Program-made: the position numbers and the translations under genes
In this document: piece by piece, positions 38,823 to 48,485 of the stretch
How positions within the stretch are numbered: the stretch's first letter is position 1
How the letters are laid out: the number at the start of each line of letters is the position of its first letter
Source of the DNA: Paenibacillus humicus NBRC 102415
GTDB lineage: Bacteria; Bacillota; Bacilli; Paenibacillales; Paenibacillaceae
Direction of reading: 5' to 3'
DNA: 64,000 bases
Assembly: GCF_004000905.1 (NCBI RefSeq)
Contig: NZ_BIMD01000012.1
Location: forward strand, 58,270 to 122,269
Notes under the pieces: generated by a model
The model's input: only the letters and a program-made list of their open reading frames with translations
What the model was told of the DNA's origin: nothing
Database searches by the model: none

Positions 38823-40258
38823 CGCAAATACTCCGCGTACCATTCGTTCATGAACAAGGACTCCTTATCGTAAGCAAGCTTCGCTGCCTTGAATCCGTCC
38901 GCTGCCGGATAGGCCGCGCGGAACTGCTCCTTCGAAGCGAAGGGCTGATAGGTCAAATAATAGGTGCCGCCGGCTTGTTCGGCAAGCCCGATCATTTTCT
39001 GCGTCACGCCTTTCAGCCGCTCGAGTCTTGCCGGAGAACGCTTCTCGTTGATGAGCAGCACCAGCGCCGCGCTGTCCTGCCGGGAATAGGCCAGCAGCGA
39101 CTCGTCGCTGCGGGGCATGTAGCGGACCGTGATGTTGACGAGGTTGATCGGCTCCTCGCGCAGAAGCGTCCGCAGCCCGTCGACGAATTCCGGATAACGG
39201 TCCAGCGGCACGAAATACTCCTGCAGCAGATCGCTTTTCTGCGCATCGCGGTATTCCAGGAACCCGCTCTCCGGACGCATGGCGTTATTGCGGGTGATCG
39301 GCTTGCCTTCATTGGAGCGGAACAGCCGCTCCTGCAGGCTCCAGCTCATATTTTTGCCCCAGCCGTACTTGCGCTGCAGACCGTACACGAACCGGGTCAG
39401 CTCCACGGCCCGCTCGCCATTCAGCCTCGTGTCGGCATCGGCCAGCGGAATGGAGCTGTCCATGTATTCGGTCATGTACATTTCGCGGAGGAAACCGGAT
39501 GGAGCGGTGGAAATCCGGGCGATGACAAGGCCTGTAGAGCCGGATTCGACCGATGCCCGCAGACGGTCCGGGAACTCCTTGTAGTCCAGCAGCGACGTAT
39601 GCTGCGTGTAGACGACATCGTCCGTCAGCCGGAGCGTGGCATCGAGGATGACGCCGAGCAGGCCGTAACCACCGATGGCTGCCCGGAACAGATCGGCGTT
39701 CTCGCTGCGGCTGGCGGTCATGATTTTGCCTTCCTCCGTCATCAGCCGGAAAGAGTCCACCGTCTCGATCAGCGAGCCTTCGGAGGGATCTCTTCCATGG
39801 ATGTTCGTACCCAGTGACCCGCCAACGGTGAAGATGTTCTGGGACTGCATCACGCGGATGGACAGATGATGGGGATTGATGACTTCCTGAACCTTCTCCC
39901 ACGTGGCTCCGCTTTGGACGGTAATCTTCTTCGCCGCCGTATCGAGGTCGAGAATGTCATCATACCGTCTCATGTCCAGCACGACCGCCCCTTCATAAAA
40001 GGTCTGGCCGCCCATGCTGTGGCGCGTCCCGGCGACACTCACCTTCCGCCCTTCACGGCGCGCTTCGCGGATAGCGGCTGCGACGTCCTCCGTCGTGCGG
40101 ACCGCAACGGTCTTGTCGACCTTGGCGCTCACGATGCGGCCGACGTCGGTCGCTTCCTCGCCCCGGGGCATGGCCGAGCGGACCGTCAGGGAAAGAGCGA
40201 ACGCCCCGGCGTAGAGGATGACCGCGACGGCTGTGAACAAGCGGGCTCTTGCGGTCAT
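38819..40258 (-). CDS. Membrane-anchored FAD-linked oxidase
   Basis: 479 residues. One N-terminal helix (about 6-26), then a VAO/PCMH-type FAD domain: AGTRHSMGGQTFYEGAVVLD (about 81-100) contains the histidine that often attaches the flavin, and FTVGGSLGTNIHGRD (about 143-157) is the pyrophosphate loop. The C-terminal half resembles sugar-acid or alditol oxidases. AGGAGAGC precedes the ATG. Substrate unknown. It is coupled to the half-length MFS gene and lies behind the repeat block at 40302-40552. Confidence 0.88.
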   Translation of the reverse strand: MTARARLFTAVAVILYAGAFALSLTVRSAMPRGEEATDVGRIVSAKVDKTVAVRTTEDVAAAIREARREGRKVSVAGTRHSMGGQTFYEGAVVLDMRRYDDILDLDTAAKKITVQSGATWEKVQEVINPHHLSIRVMQSQNIFTVGGSLGTNIHGRDPSEGSLIETVDSFRLMTEEGKIMTASRSENADLFRAAIGGYGLLGVILDATLRLTDDVVYTQHTSLLDYKEFPDRLRASVESGSTGLVIARISTAPSGFLREMYMTEYMDSSIPLADADTRLNGERAVELTRFVYGLQRKYGWGKNMSWSLQERLFRSNEGKPITRNNAMRPESGFLEYRDAQKSDLLQEYFVPLDRYPEFVDGLRTLLREEPINLVNITVRYMPRSDESLLAYSRQDSAALVLLINEKRSPARLERLKGVTQKMIGLAEQAGGTYYLTYQPFASKEQFRAAYPAADGFKAAKLAYDKESLFMNEWYAEYLR

Positions 40259-40301
40259 GCTTGCGCTCTCCTTCCGGGTTTAGGAATCTTGCATCGATCG
40301 G

Positions 40302-40552
40302 CCTCTTTCAACCATCTATCGGACATAGGATCCGCTATTTCAATCAATGGGCTCTTTTGGACCATCTATCGGACATACGATCCGCTATTTCGAGCAAGGG
40401 GCTCTTTTGGACCATCTATCGGACATAGGATCCGCTATTTGTGAACAAATCCCCTCATGTCGATAGCACTGAGACAAATAAGGGATCGTATGTCCGATAA
40501 ACAGATCATCCATGCGGTTTATCCTAAAATAGCGGATCCTATGTCCGATAAA
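40302..40552. repeat. Array of a 50-bp repeat: three direct and two inverted copies
   Basis: A 30-base core occurs at 40311-40340, 40361-40390 and 40411-40440, an exact 50-base period with conserved CTCTTTT-type spacers. Its reverse complement occurs at 40527-40550 (exact over 24 bases) and, with a few changes, at 40476-40500. The central sequence is TATCGGACATAGGATCCGC. Opposed copies can fold into a long hairpin. No reading frame fits. It sits in the upstream region of the FAD oxidase gene. Confidence 0.92.
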
Positions 40553-40617
40553 AAGCTCCGTCATCCCTGTTCATGCCTTTCGATGCCGACCTAGAACAAA
40601 TGTGAATGGACAACTCG

Positions 40618-40948
40618 GGCCTCCGCTTGGTACAACCGACTTCCTGCTTTTTGAATCCATCCATTGCTTCCCAATCGGATTCAGACCGATTGCTTGTATT
40701 TCAACTCCAACCTCCTGCTTTCCTGCTCCGTCAAGGTCGATTGCATCCAGCTTGAATCAGGCTGACTGCCTCCAGCTGCATCCCAACCTGCCCGCTTTCA
40801 ACTTGGTTCGGACCGACTGCTTTCAACTTGATTAAGACATACCCGCTATCAATTTGATTCGGACATACACGCCTTCAACTTTGTTCGCACCTGCCCGCTT
40901 TCAACTTGGTTCGGACCGACTGCTTTCCACTTTAGCCCGACCGTGACA
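40618..40948. repeat. Degenerate 26-bp tandem repeat
   Basis: About twelve diverged units of 25-27 bases. The clearest five run from 40791 to 40920, each of the form CCGCTTTCAACTTGGTTCGG plus six bases; a 38-base segment at 40787-40824 recurs exactly at 40890-40927. The period is not a multiple of three and the frame shifts between units, so a coding repeat is unlikely. Different from the 50-bp array next to it. Confidence 0.8.
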
Positions 40949-41505
40949 TCGCTCCATTACCGCATTTTGCTATCTTCGCTCATCCAAACACTTGCTCGCC
41001 ATCAACCGACGCGTACCGCCAAATTCATGCCTTAGACGGACATCCTTTCCGCCTTCACGAAATCAAATTTCTTCGACTGGCATAGCTTCATCTGGCGGCG
41101 CCCTTCCACCCATCCGGACTGTGCCCGGATATGCCTACCGCTTCAAGGAGGGCTCCTCCGGCTGGGAGAAGCTTCTCAAGGGACGGTCCGGTCGAATAAA
41201 TCGTCACGATAGACGCTCTAGCATGGTATTACCGAACCATACGAAGGGATTCCGGCATCCATGCCATGAAAAAAGGAACGTTGGACTTCTGCGGAATCGC
41301 CCCTGTCCATACGACCCGAATCGGCGGCATGAAGGGTTCTTCTCCGGAGCGCCTGGCCGCTCTGCTCAGACGGACCGAAAACCTCGGGCGGAGATTGGGT
41401 TGACCGCCTGATTCGAAATCTTCTCATGCTTGTCAGCGCCTCCCCTGGCCGTCCTGCCTTATTCAGCGGATGACGCTCGGATTGTAAACCACCTTTTTTC
41501 TGTAC
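40949..41505. other. Non-coding or degenerate stretch between repeats and mpg
   Basis: About 560 bases with no convincing gene. A 46-codon frame from ATG 41267 (KKGTLDFCGIAPVHTTRIGG) has sensible composition but no ribosome site and no recognised family. The stretch may be the remnant of a lost gene. Confidence 0.4.
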
Positions 41506-41549
41506 AAAAACCTCGTCTCCGGTCGGCCCTAAGGCCGGCAGAGACGAGG
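41506..41549 (-). terminator. Terminator of the DNA glycosylase gene
   Basis: A long stem (41511-41528 with 41532-41549, small mismatches) is followed on the minus strand by TTTTTG. Confidence 0.85.
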
Positions 41550-41630
41550 CGCATACGTAAAAGCATTAGAACCTAGGTTCACCCCTCCGTGAGCTGAACC
41601 CGTTTGTAGAGGACAACACATCCTTAGCGG

Positions 41631-42218
41631 CTACCTGCTGACGAACGGATTTCCGCTCTCCCAGAATCGCCACGGATAGCCGCGGGCCTCGCCGCTGTTG
41701 TCGATGCCGATACGGGGACCCGACGAGATGACGCCTGGCTTCCTTCCAGCTGCGATATATAGCGGCCTGGCATACATCGGGTGTCCATAATCCGCCATCG
41801 TGATGCCGAGCGCCTTGGTGAGTTTGCCGGGACCGCTCGTCAGATCACGCCGTTTCTTGTCCGCGCCCCGCCGCTCGATCATAAGCTCGAACCCTTCGCA
41901 AGGCTCCACCGCGCGAATCAGCACGCCCTCCGGGCTGCCAGGCTCCGCGCTGACGACGTTGAGGAGGCAATGCGTATGCATCACATGCGCATAGGCATGT
42001 CCGGGCTCGCCGAACATGACCTCCGTCCGCTTGGTCCTGCGGCCGCCGAAGCTGTGCGCCGCGCGGTCGTCCGGACCGCGATACGCCTCCGTCTCCACAA
42101 TCCATCCCGCCGCCGCGCCTTCCGGCGTTTCCTTGACGAGCAGCATCCCGATCAATGCCTGCGCCAGCTCCAGCGTCGGCTGGTTGAAAAACTCCCTGCT
42201 TACCGGCTGCCAAATCAT
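41631..42218 (-). CDS. 3-methyladenine DNA glycosylase (AAG/MPG family)
   Basis: A 195-residue monofunctional base-excision enzyme that removes alkylated purines. VETEAYRGPDDRAAHSFGGR (about 41-60) carries the catalytic glutamate; YAHVMHTHCLLNVV (about 76-89) and TSGPGKLTKALGI (about 127-139) form the DNA- and base-binding site. Length suits the bacterial family. AAGGAGG precedes the ATG. Monocistronic and divergent from thrC. Confidence 0.96.
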   Translation of the reverse strand: MIWQPVSREFFNQPTLELAQALIGMLLVKETPEGAAAGWIVETEAYRGPDDRAAHSFGGRRTKRTEVMFGEPGHAYAHVMHTHCLLNVVSAEPGSPEGVLIRAVEPCEGFELMIERRGADKKRRDLTSGPGKLTKALGITMADYGHPMYARPLYIAAGRKPGVISSGPRIGIDNSGEARGYPWRFWESGNPFVSR

Positions 42219-42414
42219 GCTCTGCGCCTCCTTGTTTCCTCGGATAGATTATAGCATCCAAGGACTGCCTCTCGGCGCCCCAGCCGCTCATCATCTTCCT
42301 TCAAAGACAGCTCCAACGGCCTCAATCTGGCGGAAAATTGCAATTACGGGGTAGGTGAGCGGGCGAATTTCTGATACAATAACGGAAAATTCAAACCGGA
42401 CGAGGGGACTTGGC

Positions 42415-43803
42415 ATGGAATATATCAGTACGAGAGGCAAGGTAACCGGAGTCGGCTTCATCGACGCTATTCTGATGGGACTGGCGGACGACGGCGGCCT
42501 GCTGGTGCCCGCAGAGATTCCGCAGGTGTCGGCGGAGACGCTGAAGCAGTGGCAGGAGCTGAGCTATCAGGAGCTCGCCCTGGAGCTGTTCACCCTGTAC
42601 ATTGGAGACGAAATCCCAAGAGATGAGCTGCGCGCGCTTGTCGACGACAGCTACTCGACGTTCCGGGACGAGTCCGTCACGCCGGTCCGCAGCCTCCGCG
42701 GCGGCCTCGACGTGCTGGAGCTGTTCCATGGCCCTACCTTCGCCTTCAAGGACGTCGCTCTGCAATTCCTGGGCAACCTGTACAGCTACGTAGCCCGCCG
42801 CACAGGCTCGACGATCCATATTCTCGGCGCGACCTCCGGCGACACCGGCGCTTCCGCCATCGAAGGCGTCCGCGGCAAGGAAGGCATCCGCATCTGCATC
42901 CTCCACCCTCACGGCAAGGTCAGCAAGGTTCAAGAGCTGCAGATGACGACCGTCGACGACGCCAACGTGCTCAATCTCGCGATCGACGGCACCTTCGACG
43001 ACGGCCAGCGCATCATCAAGGAGCTGTTCGCCGACGTAGAGTTCAAGCACCGCTACCATCTCCGCGCCATCAACTCCATTAATATCGCGCGCATTCTGGC
43101 GCAGACGGTCTATTACTTCTACGCCTACCTGCAGCTTGCCCGCCGCGGCGAGACCGCTCCGGTCAGCTTCAGCGTGCCGACAGGCAACTTCGGCGACATC
43201 TTCGCCGGATACCTGGCCAAGAGGATGGGCTTGCCGGTAAACAAGCTGATTCTCGCGACCAACGAGAACAACATTCTCGCCCGCTTCGTCGCCGAAGGCG
43301 TCTATCAGCCCGGAGAGTTCCGCGGCACGTACAGCCCTTCGATGGACATCCAGGTCGCAAGCAACTTCGAGCGCTACCTGTTCTATCTCTACGGCCAGGA
43401 TGCGGCTTCCATCTCGCGCCTGATGGCCCGGTTCAAGGAAGAAGGAAGCCTGAGCATCCCGGCGGAGAAGCTGGCCGCGGTCCAGGCGGACTTTGCCGCT
43501 TACGCGGTAAGCAATCAGGAATGCCTGGATACGATCGCCAGCTATTATCGCGATACGGACTACCTGCTTGATCCTCATACTGCATGCGGCGTAGCGGCCG
43601 CAGACCGTCTGGCCGCTCCCGGCGAGGCGACGGTGGCGCTGTCCACGGCCCACCCGGCCAAATTCGACGAGTCGATCCGGCTCGTCGGCATCGAGCAGCC
43701 GTTCCCGCCGCAGATCGCCAAGCTGTTCGACCTGCCGCAGCATCAGCAGCTTTCCCCTGCCACGAACGAGGCGATCGCGGAGAAGCTGGCTGAGTTCTTC
43801 TGA
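42415..43803 (+). CDS. thrC: Threonine synthase
   Basis: A 462-residue PLP enzyme that makes threonine from O-phosphohomoserine. MEYISTRGKVTGVGF at the start and the PLP lysine in FHGPTFAFKDVALQFLG (about 102-118), with ATSGDTGASAIEGVRGKEG (about 140-158) holding the phosphate, mark the enterobacterial/long type rather than the short Bacillus ThrC of hom-thrC-thrB operons. The ATG at 42415 has GAGGGGAC upstream. Upstream is TGATACAAT, a plausible extended -10. It is not next to hom or thrB, so the organism may have a second ThrC. Confidence 0.95.
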   Translation: MEYISTRGKVTGVGFIDAILMGLADDGGLLVPAEIPQVSAETLKQWQELSYQELALELFTLYIGDEIPRDELRALVDDSYSTFRDESVTPVRSLRGGLDVLELFHGPTFAFKDVALQFLGNLYSYVARRTGSTIHILGATSGDTGASAIEGVRGKEGIRICILHPHGKVSKVQELQMTTVDDANVLNLAIDGTFDDGQRIIKELFADVEFKHRYHLRAINSINIARILAQTVYYFYAYLQLARRGETAPVSFSVPTGNFGDIFAGYLAKRMGLPVNKLILATNENNILARFVAEGVYQPGEFRGTYSPSMDIQVASNFERYLFYLYGQDAASISRLMARFKEEGSLSIPAEKLAAVQADFAAYAVSNQECLDTIASYYRDTDYLLDPHTACGVAAADRLAAPGEATVALSTAHPAKFDESIRLVGIEQPFPPQIAKLFDLPQHQQLSPATNEAIAEKLAEFF

Positions 43804-43811
43804 ATCCATTC

Positions 43812-43844
43812 AAGACCGGAGCCTCATGGCGCCGGTCTTTTTGC
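43812..43844 (+). terminator. Terminator of thrC
   Basis: AAGACCGG and CCGGTCTT pair around an inner GC/GC, followed by TTTTG. Confidence 0.85.
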
Positions 43845-43998
43845 TGCGTGCATGACGCCGCCTCACCGTTCAGAGGGCATCGGCACGCCCTGTTTGAAGC
43901 CAGGAGGCATTCAGGCGCTGCTTCCTTCCATTTGTTCGAACTATGATGCCCTTCGAGAACTATTTCCCGCTGATTGGCGGTCCAAGGAGGATTCTCTC

Positions 43999-44613
43999 AT
44001 GAATGAAGCTTATTCATTTCTGAAGCCGGTTCCGCTCAGCGGCGATCTCCGAAAGGATATCTATGAATTCCTTGTCCGCAGCGGCCGTGAGGATACCGCC
44101 GAGCACTGCCTGGCCGTAGGAGCGGAAGCCCGCCGATTGGCCGAAGCCGCCGGATGCAGTCCCGCCCAGGCGGAGCAGGCCGGCTGGCTGCATGATATCA
44201 GCGCCGTCTATCCCAACGACATCCGCATAGAGACAGCGAGCAGGCTGGGCCTCGACGTGCTGCCTGAAGAAAAGGCCTTCCCGATGATTGTCCACCAGAA
44301 GCTTTCCAGGCAAATGGGACATGACCTGTTCCGCATCCGCGATACGGCCGTCCTGGATGCCGCAGGCTGCCATACGACGCTTCGGGCGGGTTCCACGCCC
44401 TTGGACCAGGCCTTGTTTGTCGCGGATAAAATCAAGTGGGACCAGACGGGAGAGCCTCCCTATCTGGATCTCCTGCTGCCGGCGCTGGAGCGGTCGGTGG
44501 CGCATGCCGCGCTCGCCTATCTAACGTACATGTGGAACCAGCGGGACAGGCTGCGGGTAGTCCATCCGTGGCTGCGGGATTCCTACCTGGAATTATCCGC
44601 CGCGCTTGCATAA
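43999..44613 (+). CDS. yqeK: HD-domain nucleotide phosphohydrolase (YqeK-like)
   Basis: 204 residues. The HD metal centre is seen as EHCLAVGAEARRLAEA (about 38-53), then QAGWLHDISAVYP (about 62-74, HD pair) and later H and D in VHQKLSRQMG and ALFVADKIKWDQ. YqeK enzymes split diadenosine tetraphosphate symmetrically into two ADP. AAGGAGG lies 8 bases before ATG 43999. Here it stands alone, away from the nadD-yqeK-rsfS operon of Bacillus, so it may be a second copy. Confidence 0.85.
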   Translation: MNEAYSFLKPVPLSGDLRKDIYEFLVRSGREDTAEHCLAVGAEARRLAEAAGCSPAQAEQAGWLHDISAVYPNDIRIETASRLGLDVLPEEKAFPMIVHQKLSRQMGHDLFRIRDTAVLDAAGCHTTLRAGSTPLDQALFVADKIKWDQTGEPPYLDLLLPALERSVAHAALAYLTYMWNQRDRLRVVHPWLRDSYLELSAALA

Positions 44614-44645
44614 GCAGCCCCCGCTACAGCCATTGCCCGGGCAAT

Positions 44646-44682
44646 AAAAAAAGCCCGCCGCCTGCTGTCGAGGCGCGGACTG
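44646..44682 (-). terminator. Terminator of greA
   Basis: On the minus strand AGTCCGC-GCC pairs with GGC-GGCGGGCT and seven T residues follow. Confidence 0.8.
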
Positions 44683-44741
44683 CTTCTGATTGCCGGCCTG
44701 CCATGCGCTTGCCGCATGCCATTCGGCTGTCAGACCTTCGT

Positions 44742-45215
44742 TTATATCGTCTTGATCTCAAGCACCTCATAGCTGATCTTGCCCATGGGCGCGTCCACTT
44801 CCACCACGTCGCCTACCCGCTTGCGGAGCAAGTTCTTGCCGAGCGGACTTTCGTAGGAAATCCGGTTCTCCAGCACATCGGCTTCGGCAGGAGATACGAT
44901 CCGGTATTCCACGTTCTCGTCGAATTCCCGGTCATGAAGGACAGCGACCGAACCCACGTTGATCGAGGAAGTATCCGTCGTGGTCGCTACGCGAGCTTTC
45001 TTCAGCATCGCCTGGATCTGAAGAATTCTCGTCTCCATGAAAGCCTGGTCGTCCTTGGCCGAGTGGTATTCGCTGTTCTCTTTGAGATCGCCGTAGCTGA
45101 TCGCCGTCTTGATGCGCTGGGCGAGTTCCCTGCGACGCGGTCCTTTGAGGTCCTCCAGCTCCGCTTCGAGCTTGGCCAGACCTTCAGCCGTCAAGATGAT
45201 TTCGTTATTGTCCAT
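44742..45215 (-). CDS. greA: Transcription elongation factor GreA
   Basis: 157 residues. The N-terminal antiparallel coiled coil (LTAEGLAKLEAELEDLKGPR, with ISYGDLKENSEYHSAKDDQA at its tip) enters the RNA polymerase channel, where the tip acids D and E promote cleavage of back-tracked RNA; the C-terminal FKBP-like domain ends GKISYEVLEIKTI. The start 45215 fits AAGGAG 9 bases upstream; a TTG six codons further up overlaps that site and is rejected. Confidence 0.97.
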   Translation of the reverse strand: MDNNEIILTAEGLAKLEAELEDLKGPRRRELAQRIKTAISYGDLKENSEYHSAKDDQAFMETRILQIQAMLKKARVATTTDTSSINVGSVAVLHDREFDENVEYRIVSPAEADVLENRISYESPLGKNLLRKRVGDVVEVDAPMGKISYEVLEIKTI

Positions 45216-45329
45216 TCCTGATCTCTCCTTCAAGTCCTGCTCCCTCTAGTGTAGCACAAAAAGGCCTCGCGAATGCTCCGCGAGCCCGGTTGGCCATTTC
45301 CACTCCTCTCGGAGGGGGAGGACGAGAAG

Positions 45330-45379
45330 GAAAAAACAAGTCCAACTCCGAGCATAGGACCGGGCTTGGACTTGTTTCA
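45330..45379 (-). terminator. Terminator of the tandem GNAT gene
   Basis: On the minus strand AAACAAGTCCAA pairs with TTGGACTTGTTT, then TTT follows. Confidence 0.82.
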
Positions 45380-45387
45380 TGGGAAGA

Positions 45388-46443
45388 TCACAGCTTCGAT
45401 ATCTCCGCATCCCGATCAGCGGAATCGAGCTTCCCGTTCGCTGCGGCGATGCCGCCGACGTCGCCCTTGATCCGGTATTTCCCACGCAGCGAGCGGTAGC
45501 CGAGCTTCCGGTTCACAGCCAGCATCGGCTCGTTCAGAGAGTCGTTGTCCGTGCGCAGATAGAGAGCCCCGGTCCGCTGAGCGAGCCGAATGGAAAGAAG
45601 TTTCAGCGCAATGGCGATGCCGCGGCCCCGGTAGTCCCGATGCACGCAAGTATATTCATGGTACATCCCGCGCGTCTCCTCAAAGTAACGCAGGCTGCAA
45701 GCGCCCACATACCGGTCGCCGTCCAGCGCAAGAATAACCCGTTCCGGCGCATAGCCGTCCCCGCGCAAATACCATTTCTGCCAATCCCCGAAGCCCGGAG
45801 GCGTCCCCAGAAACCCCGGGATATCCTTGAAGGTGGGAGACTCCAGCTCGTAAAGCAGCTGCTCTCTTTCCTCCTCCGGCATAGCCGCCAACGAAACGAA
45901 GCGGATGCCCTCGCTCTCGAGACGCTCGATGACGGAGAGATCCGCGTGGAACGCCGCCTCCTCCGCTTGCTTGAGCTCGAGCACCGATTGCCAGGAACGG
46001 CGCTCGATCCCGAATCCGGACTGCTCGGCGAACCGAAGCGAGCGCAGATCGTCGTCCCATACTTCGGTATAGATCTGGCCGGCCCCGATGGATGACGCCC
46101 AAGCGGCCGCCTCCGCAAGCAAGGCTTGGCCAACGCCGCGGCCTCTGAATGCCTTGGATACGACCAAGGTGTGGTACAATCCGCCCGCCTCTGTCCACGG
46201 AGCGCGCCAGGTCCACAAATAGCCGACAATGCGGCCGTCTTCATCGACCGCCGCTCTCCGGAAGCGGTCATACCCTTCCAGCAGGCCATCCTCATTCACA
46301 TACAGATGTCCGTGCTCATACAGCTTGCTGTCGGCTTCCTCCAGGCTCTCCGCCGTCGTCGGCTCAGCCAGCTCCTCATTCCATACAGCGGCAATGCCCT
46401 CGTAGTCATCCGGCAAGACCAGCGGACGTATGTTGAACTCCAT
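45388..46443 (-). CDS. Tandem-domain GNAT acetyltransferase
   Basis: 351 residues with two GNAT folds. The first (1-165) has the acetyl-CoA loop VSKAFRGRGVGQALLAEAAA; the second (about 175-340) has VHRDYRGRGIAIALKLLSIR and ends in the usual NRKLGYRSL. The 46443 start follows AAGGGGG; the open frame 20 codons further has no site. Both loops look intact, so both could bind acetyl-CoA. The substrate is unknown; MshD-like and aminoglycoside-type enzymes share this tandem plan. Confidence 0.9.
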   Translation of the reverse strand: MEFNIRPLVLPDDYEGIAAVWNEELAEPTTAESLEEADSKLYEHGHLYVNEDGLLEGYDRFRRAAVDEDGRIVGYLWTWRAPWTEAGGLYHTLVVSKAFRGRGVGQALLAEAAAWASSIGAGQIYTEVWDDDLRSLRFAEQSGFGIERRSWQSVLELKQAEEAAFHADLSVIERLESEGIRFVSLAAMPEEEREQLLYELESPTFKDIPGFLGTPPGFGDWQKWYLRGDGYAPERVILALDGDRYVGACSLRYFEETRGMYHEYTCVHRDYRGRGIAIALKLLSIRLAQRTGALYLRTDNDSLNEPMLAVNRKLGYRSLRGKYRIKGDVGGIAAANGKLDSADRDAEISKL

Positions 46444-46542
46444 GTTCGAATCCCCCTTATAGCGCGGTTTCCCGCTGTTCATGAGATTCATTATGGAGTC
46501 CACCCATTTCCAGGTAAAGGTAAAAGACCGCTATATCCGCCT

Positions 46543-46869
46543 TTAACCGCGCGGAGCCCACAGCATGATCGATACCCCCGCCAGGCATACCGCCGCGCCA
46601 AGCCAGTCGTACAGATCCGGCGGCTTGCGGTCGACGAGCCATCCCCAAAGAACCGCCATCGCGATGAACACGCCGCCGTATGCGGCAAACACTCTGCCGA
46701 AGGATGGAAAGCCCTGCAGCGCCGGGATGACTCCGTAGGAGACGAGGAGGATGCCACCTGCGATTCCGAACCAGAGCGGCTTGGACTCCCGCAGCCACAG
46801 CCAAACCATATAACCTCCGCCAATCTCGGCAAGTCCCGCCAGAAAGAACAGCAGCAGCGCTTTTCCCAT
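46543..46869 (-). CDS. YnfA/UPF0060 family membrane protein
   Basis: 108 residues with four helices. LAEIGGGYMVWLWLRESKPL and the end GAAVCLAGVSIMLWAPRG match the YnfA group, small EMR/SMR-like proteins of uncertain transport role. It lies between the tandem GNAT gene and rlmN. Confidence 0.93.
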   Translation of the reverse strand: MGKALLLFFLAGLAEIGGGYMVWLWLRESKPLWFGIAGGILLVSYGVIPALQGFPSFGRVFAAYGGVFIAMAVLWGWLVDRKPPDLYDWLGAAVCLAGVSIMLWAPRG

Positions 46870-47068
46870 ACTTATTCACATCCTTCCGTGCAAGCCTCCC
46901 GGCTCCATGCTTTTGTCTCCGCTTATCGTATACACGGGAAAACCGATTGTCCAGCCGCAGAGCGGCGTACCGATCCGATGCCGGGATGCTGGAATCCTGC
47001 CGTTCCTGTCCCTGCAAATGGCGGACAGGCTCCCGCCCCGGCTTCTCAGCCTGGGGGTGCGCACAAGC

Positions 47069-47100
47069 GAAAAAAAGCAGCCCGCCTAAGCGGACTGCCG
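47069..47100 (-). terminator. Terminator of rlmN
   Basis: GCAGTCCGC and GCGGGCTGC pair (one G-U) with loop TTAG; seven T residues follow on the minus strand. Confidence 0.88.
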
Positions 47101-47124
47101 GTGTCTTGGAATGGCTGGGACGGC

Positions 47125-48216
47125 TCAGACCGCCGCCTCGCTCTTGCCGCCGTCCGAACGCAGCTGCTTGCTTCGCAGCTGGCCGCAGGCCGCATCAATG
47201 TCCGCGCCATGCTCCAGCCGCACGCTGCAGCTGACGCCGTTCTTCTTGAGCGTGTCGTAGAAGCCGTCGATCGCCTCCGGCGTGCTGCGCTGGTACTGGC
47301 TGTGCTCGTCGACCGGATTGTACGGGATCAGATTCACGTTGGCCAGCTTCATCAGCTGCGGCCGCGAGGACATCAGATCCGACAGCTCCTGCGCATGCTC
47401 CCGCAGATCGTTGACATCCTTGAGAAGGATATACTCGATCGTGATGCGGCGGCGCGTCCGGTCGAGATAATAATCGATGCTCTCCAGCAGCTTCTCGATC
47501 GGAATCGCCTTGTTGATCTTCATGATCCGCGTACGCAGCTCGTTGTTCGGCGCATGCAGCGACACGGCCAGATTGGCCTGCACGCCGCTGTCGGCGAAGT
47601 CGCGGATTTTGGCGGAAAGGCCGCTCGTCGAGACGGTGATATGCCGCGGACCGATCGCCAGTCCCTTCGGATGCTGCACGATCGCGAGGAAATTCATGAG
47701 ATGGGTGTAATTGTCGAACGGCTCGCCGATGCCCATCACGACGATATGGCTGACCCGCTGGTCCAGGCCGGCTTCGTCCAGATACAGCTGCACCCGCATG
47801 ATCTGCTCCGCGATCTCGCCGGCAGTGAGGTCGCGGCTCTTGGCGAGCAGGCCGCTCGCGCAGAAGCTGCAGCCGATGTTGCAGCCGACCTGGGTCGTGA
47901 CGCATACCGACAAGCCGAACTTGTGCTTCATGAGCACCGTCTCGATCAGATTGCCGTCCTGCAGACGGAACAGGAACTTGACCGTGCCGTCCACCGACTC
48001 CTGGCGCGTATGCTCCTCAAGCGTGCCGAGCCGCCAGTTGTCCTCCAGCAGCTGAACGCATTCCTTTTTCACTCCGGCTTCGGCCATTTCGCCGAATGTC
48101 CGGACGCGTCTGCGGTAGAGGCTTTCCCATACCTGCATCGCATGAAATTTGCGGTGTCCGCGTTCCCCGAGCCAAGCTTCCAGCTGCTCCTGGGTAAGTC
48201 CGTACAGCGTGTTCAT
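47125..48216 (-). CDS. rlmN: 23S rRNA/tRNA adenine-C2 methyltransferase RlmN
   Basis: A 363-residue radical-SAM enzyme that methylates A2503 of 23S rRNA and A37 of some tRNAs. The iron-sulfur motif CNIGCSFC (about 111-118) and the SAM-binding GIGEPFDNY (about 162-170) are visible, with the C-terminal cysteine in [20 protein letters not shown]. Length is normal. Single gene with terminator. Confidence 0.97.
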   Translation of the reverse strand: MNTLYGLTQEQLEAWLGERGHRKFHAMQVWESLYRRRVRTFGEMAEAGVKKECVQLLEDNWRLGTLEEHTRQESVDGTVKFLFRLQDGNLIETVLMKHKFGLSVCVTTQVGCNIGCSFCASGLLAKSRDLTAGEIAEQIMRVQLYLDEAGLDQRVSHIVVMGIGEPFDNYTHLMNFLAIVQHPKGLAIGPRHITVSTSGLSAKIRDFADSGVQANLAVSLHAPNNELRTRIMKINKAIPIEKLLESIDYYLDRTRRRITIEYILLKDVNDLREHAQELSDLMSSRPQLMKLANVNLIPYNPVDEHSQYQRSTPEAIDGFYDTLKKNGVSCSVRLEHGADIDAACGQLRSKQLRSDGGKSEAAV

Positions 48217-48485
48217 CTATATTCAAACCTCTTTCTTCTTTTCAGCATCCAGGCTCGCTTTATCGTCCCATAAGCCGCCCGATATTTCAAGCCGGGACAG
48301 GCCTGGCCATGCACGCGGGCACGCAGGGCCCGACGACCTGCATCCTTTCGCCGGAAAAGTCCGCTATGAAGCTGATAATCATCGTCATTGCGCTGAAAAC
48401 GAGTCTCAATTAAAAGAATTGTAACCATCTAATAATCGGAGTAATATAATAATAAATATAATTTAAATGAAAGGTCGGGATCCGT

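Noticed and set aside
40302..40552. CRISPR array
   Set aside because: Repeat cores are 30 bases but the spacers are nearly identical to each other, two copies are inverted, and no cas gene is near.
40602..40835. 77-codon plus-strand frame inside the 26-bp repeat
   Set aside because: The repeat period is not a multiple of three, so the frame gives no repeating peptide; no ribosome site.
41218..41427. Small genes on either strand in the gap before the DNA glycosylase
   Set aside because: Short frames without ribosome sites or recognisable motifs.
42391..43809. Minus-strand 472-codon frame opposite thrC
   Set aside because: thrC on the plus strand is certain; the minus frame is its complement shadow.
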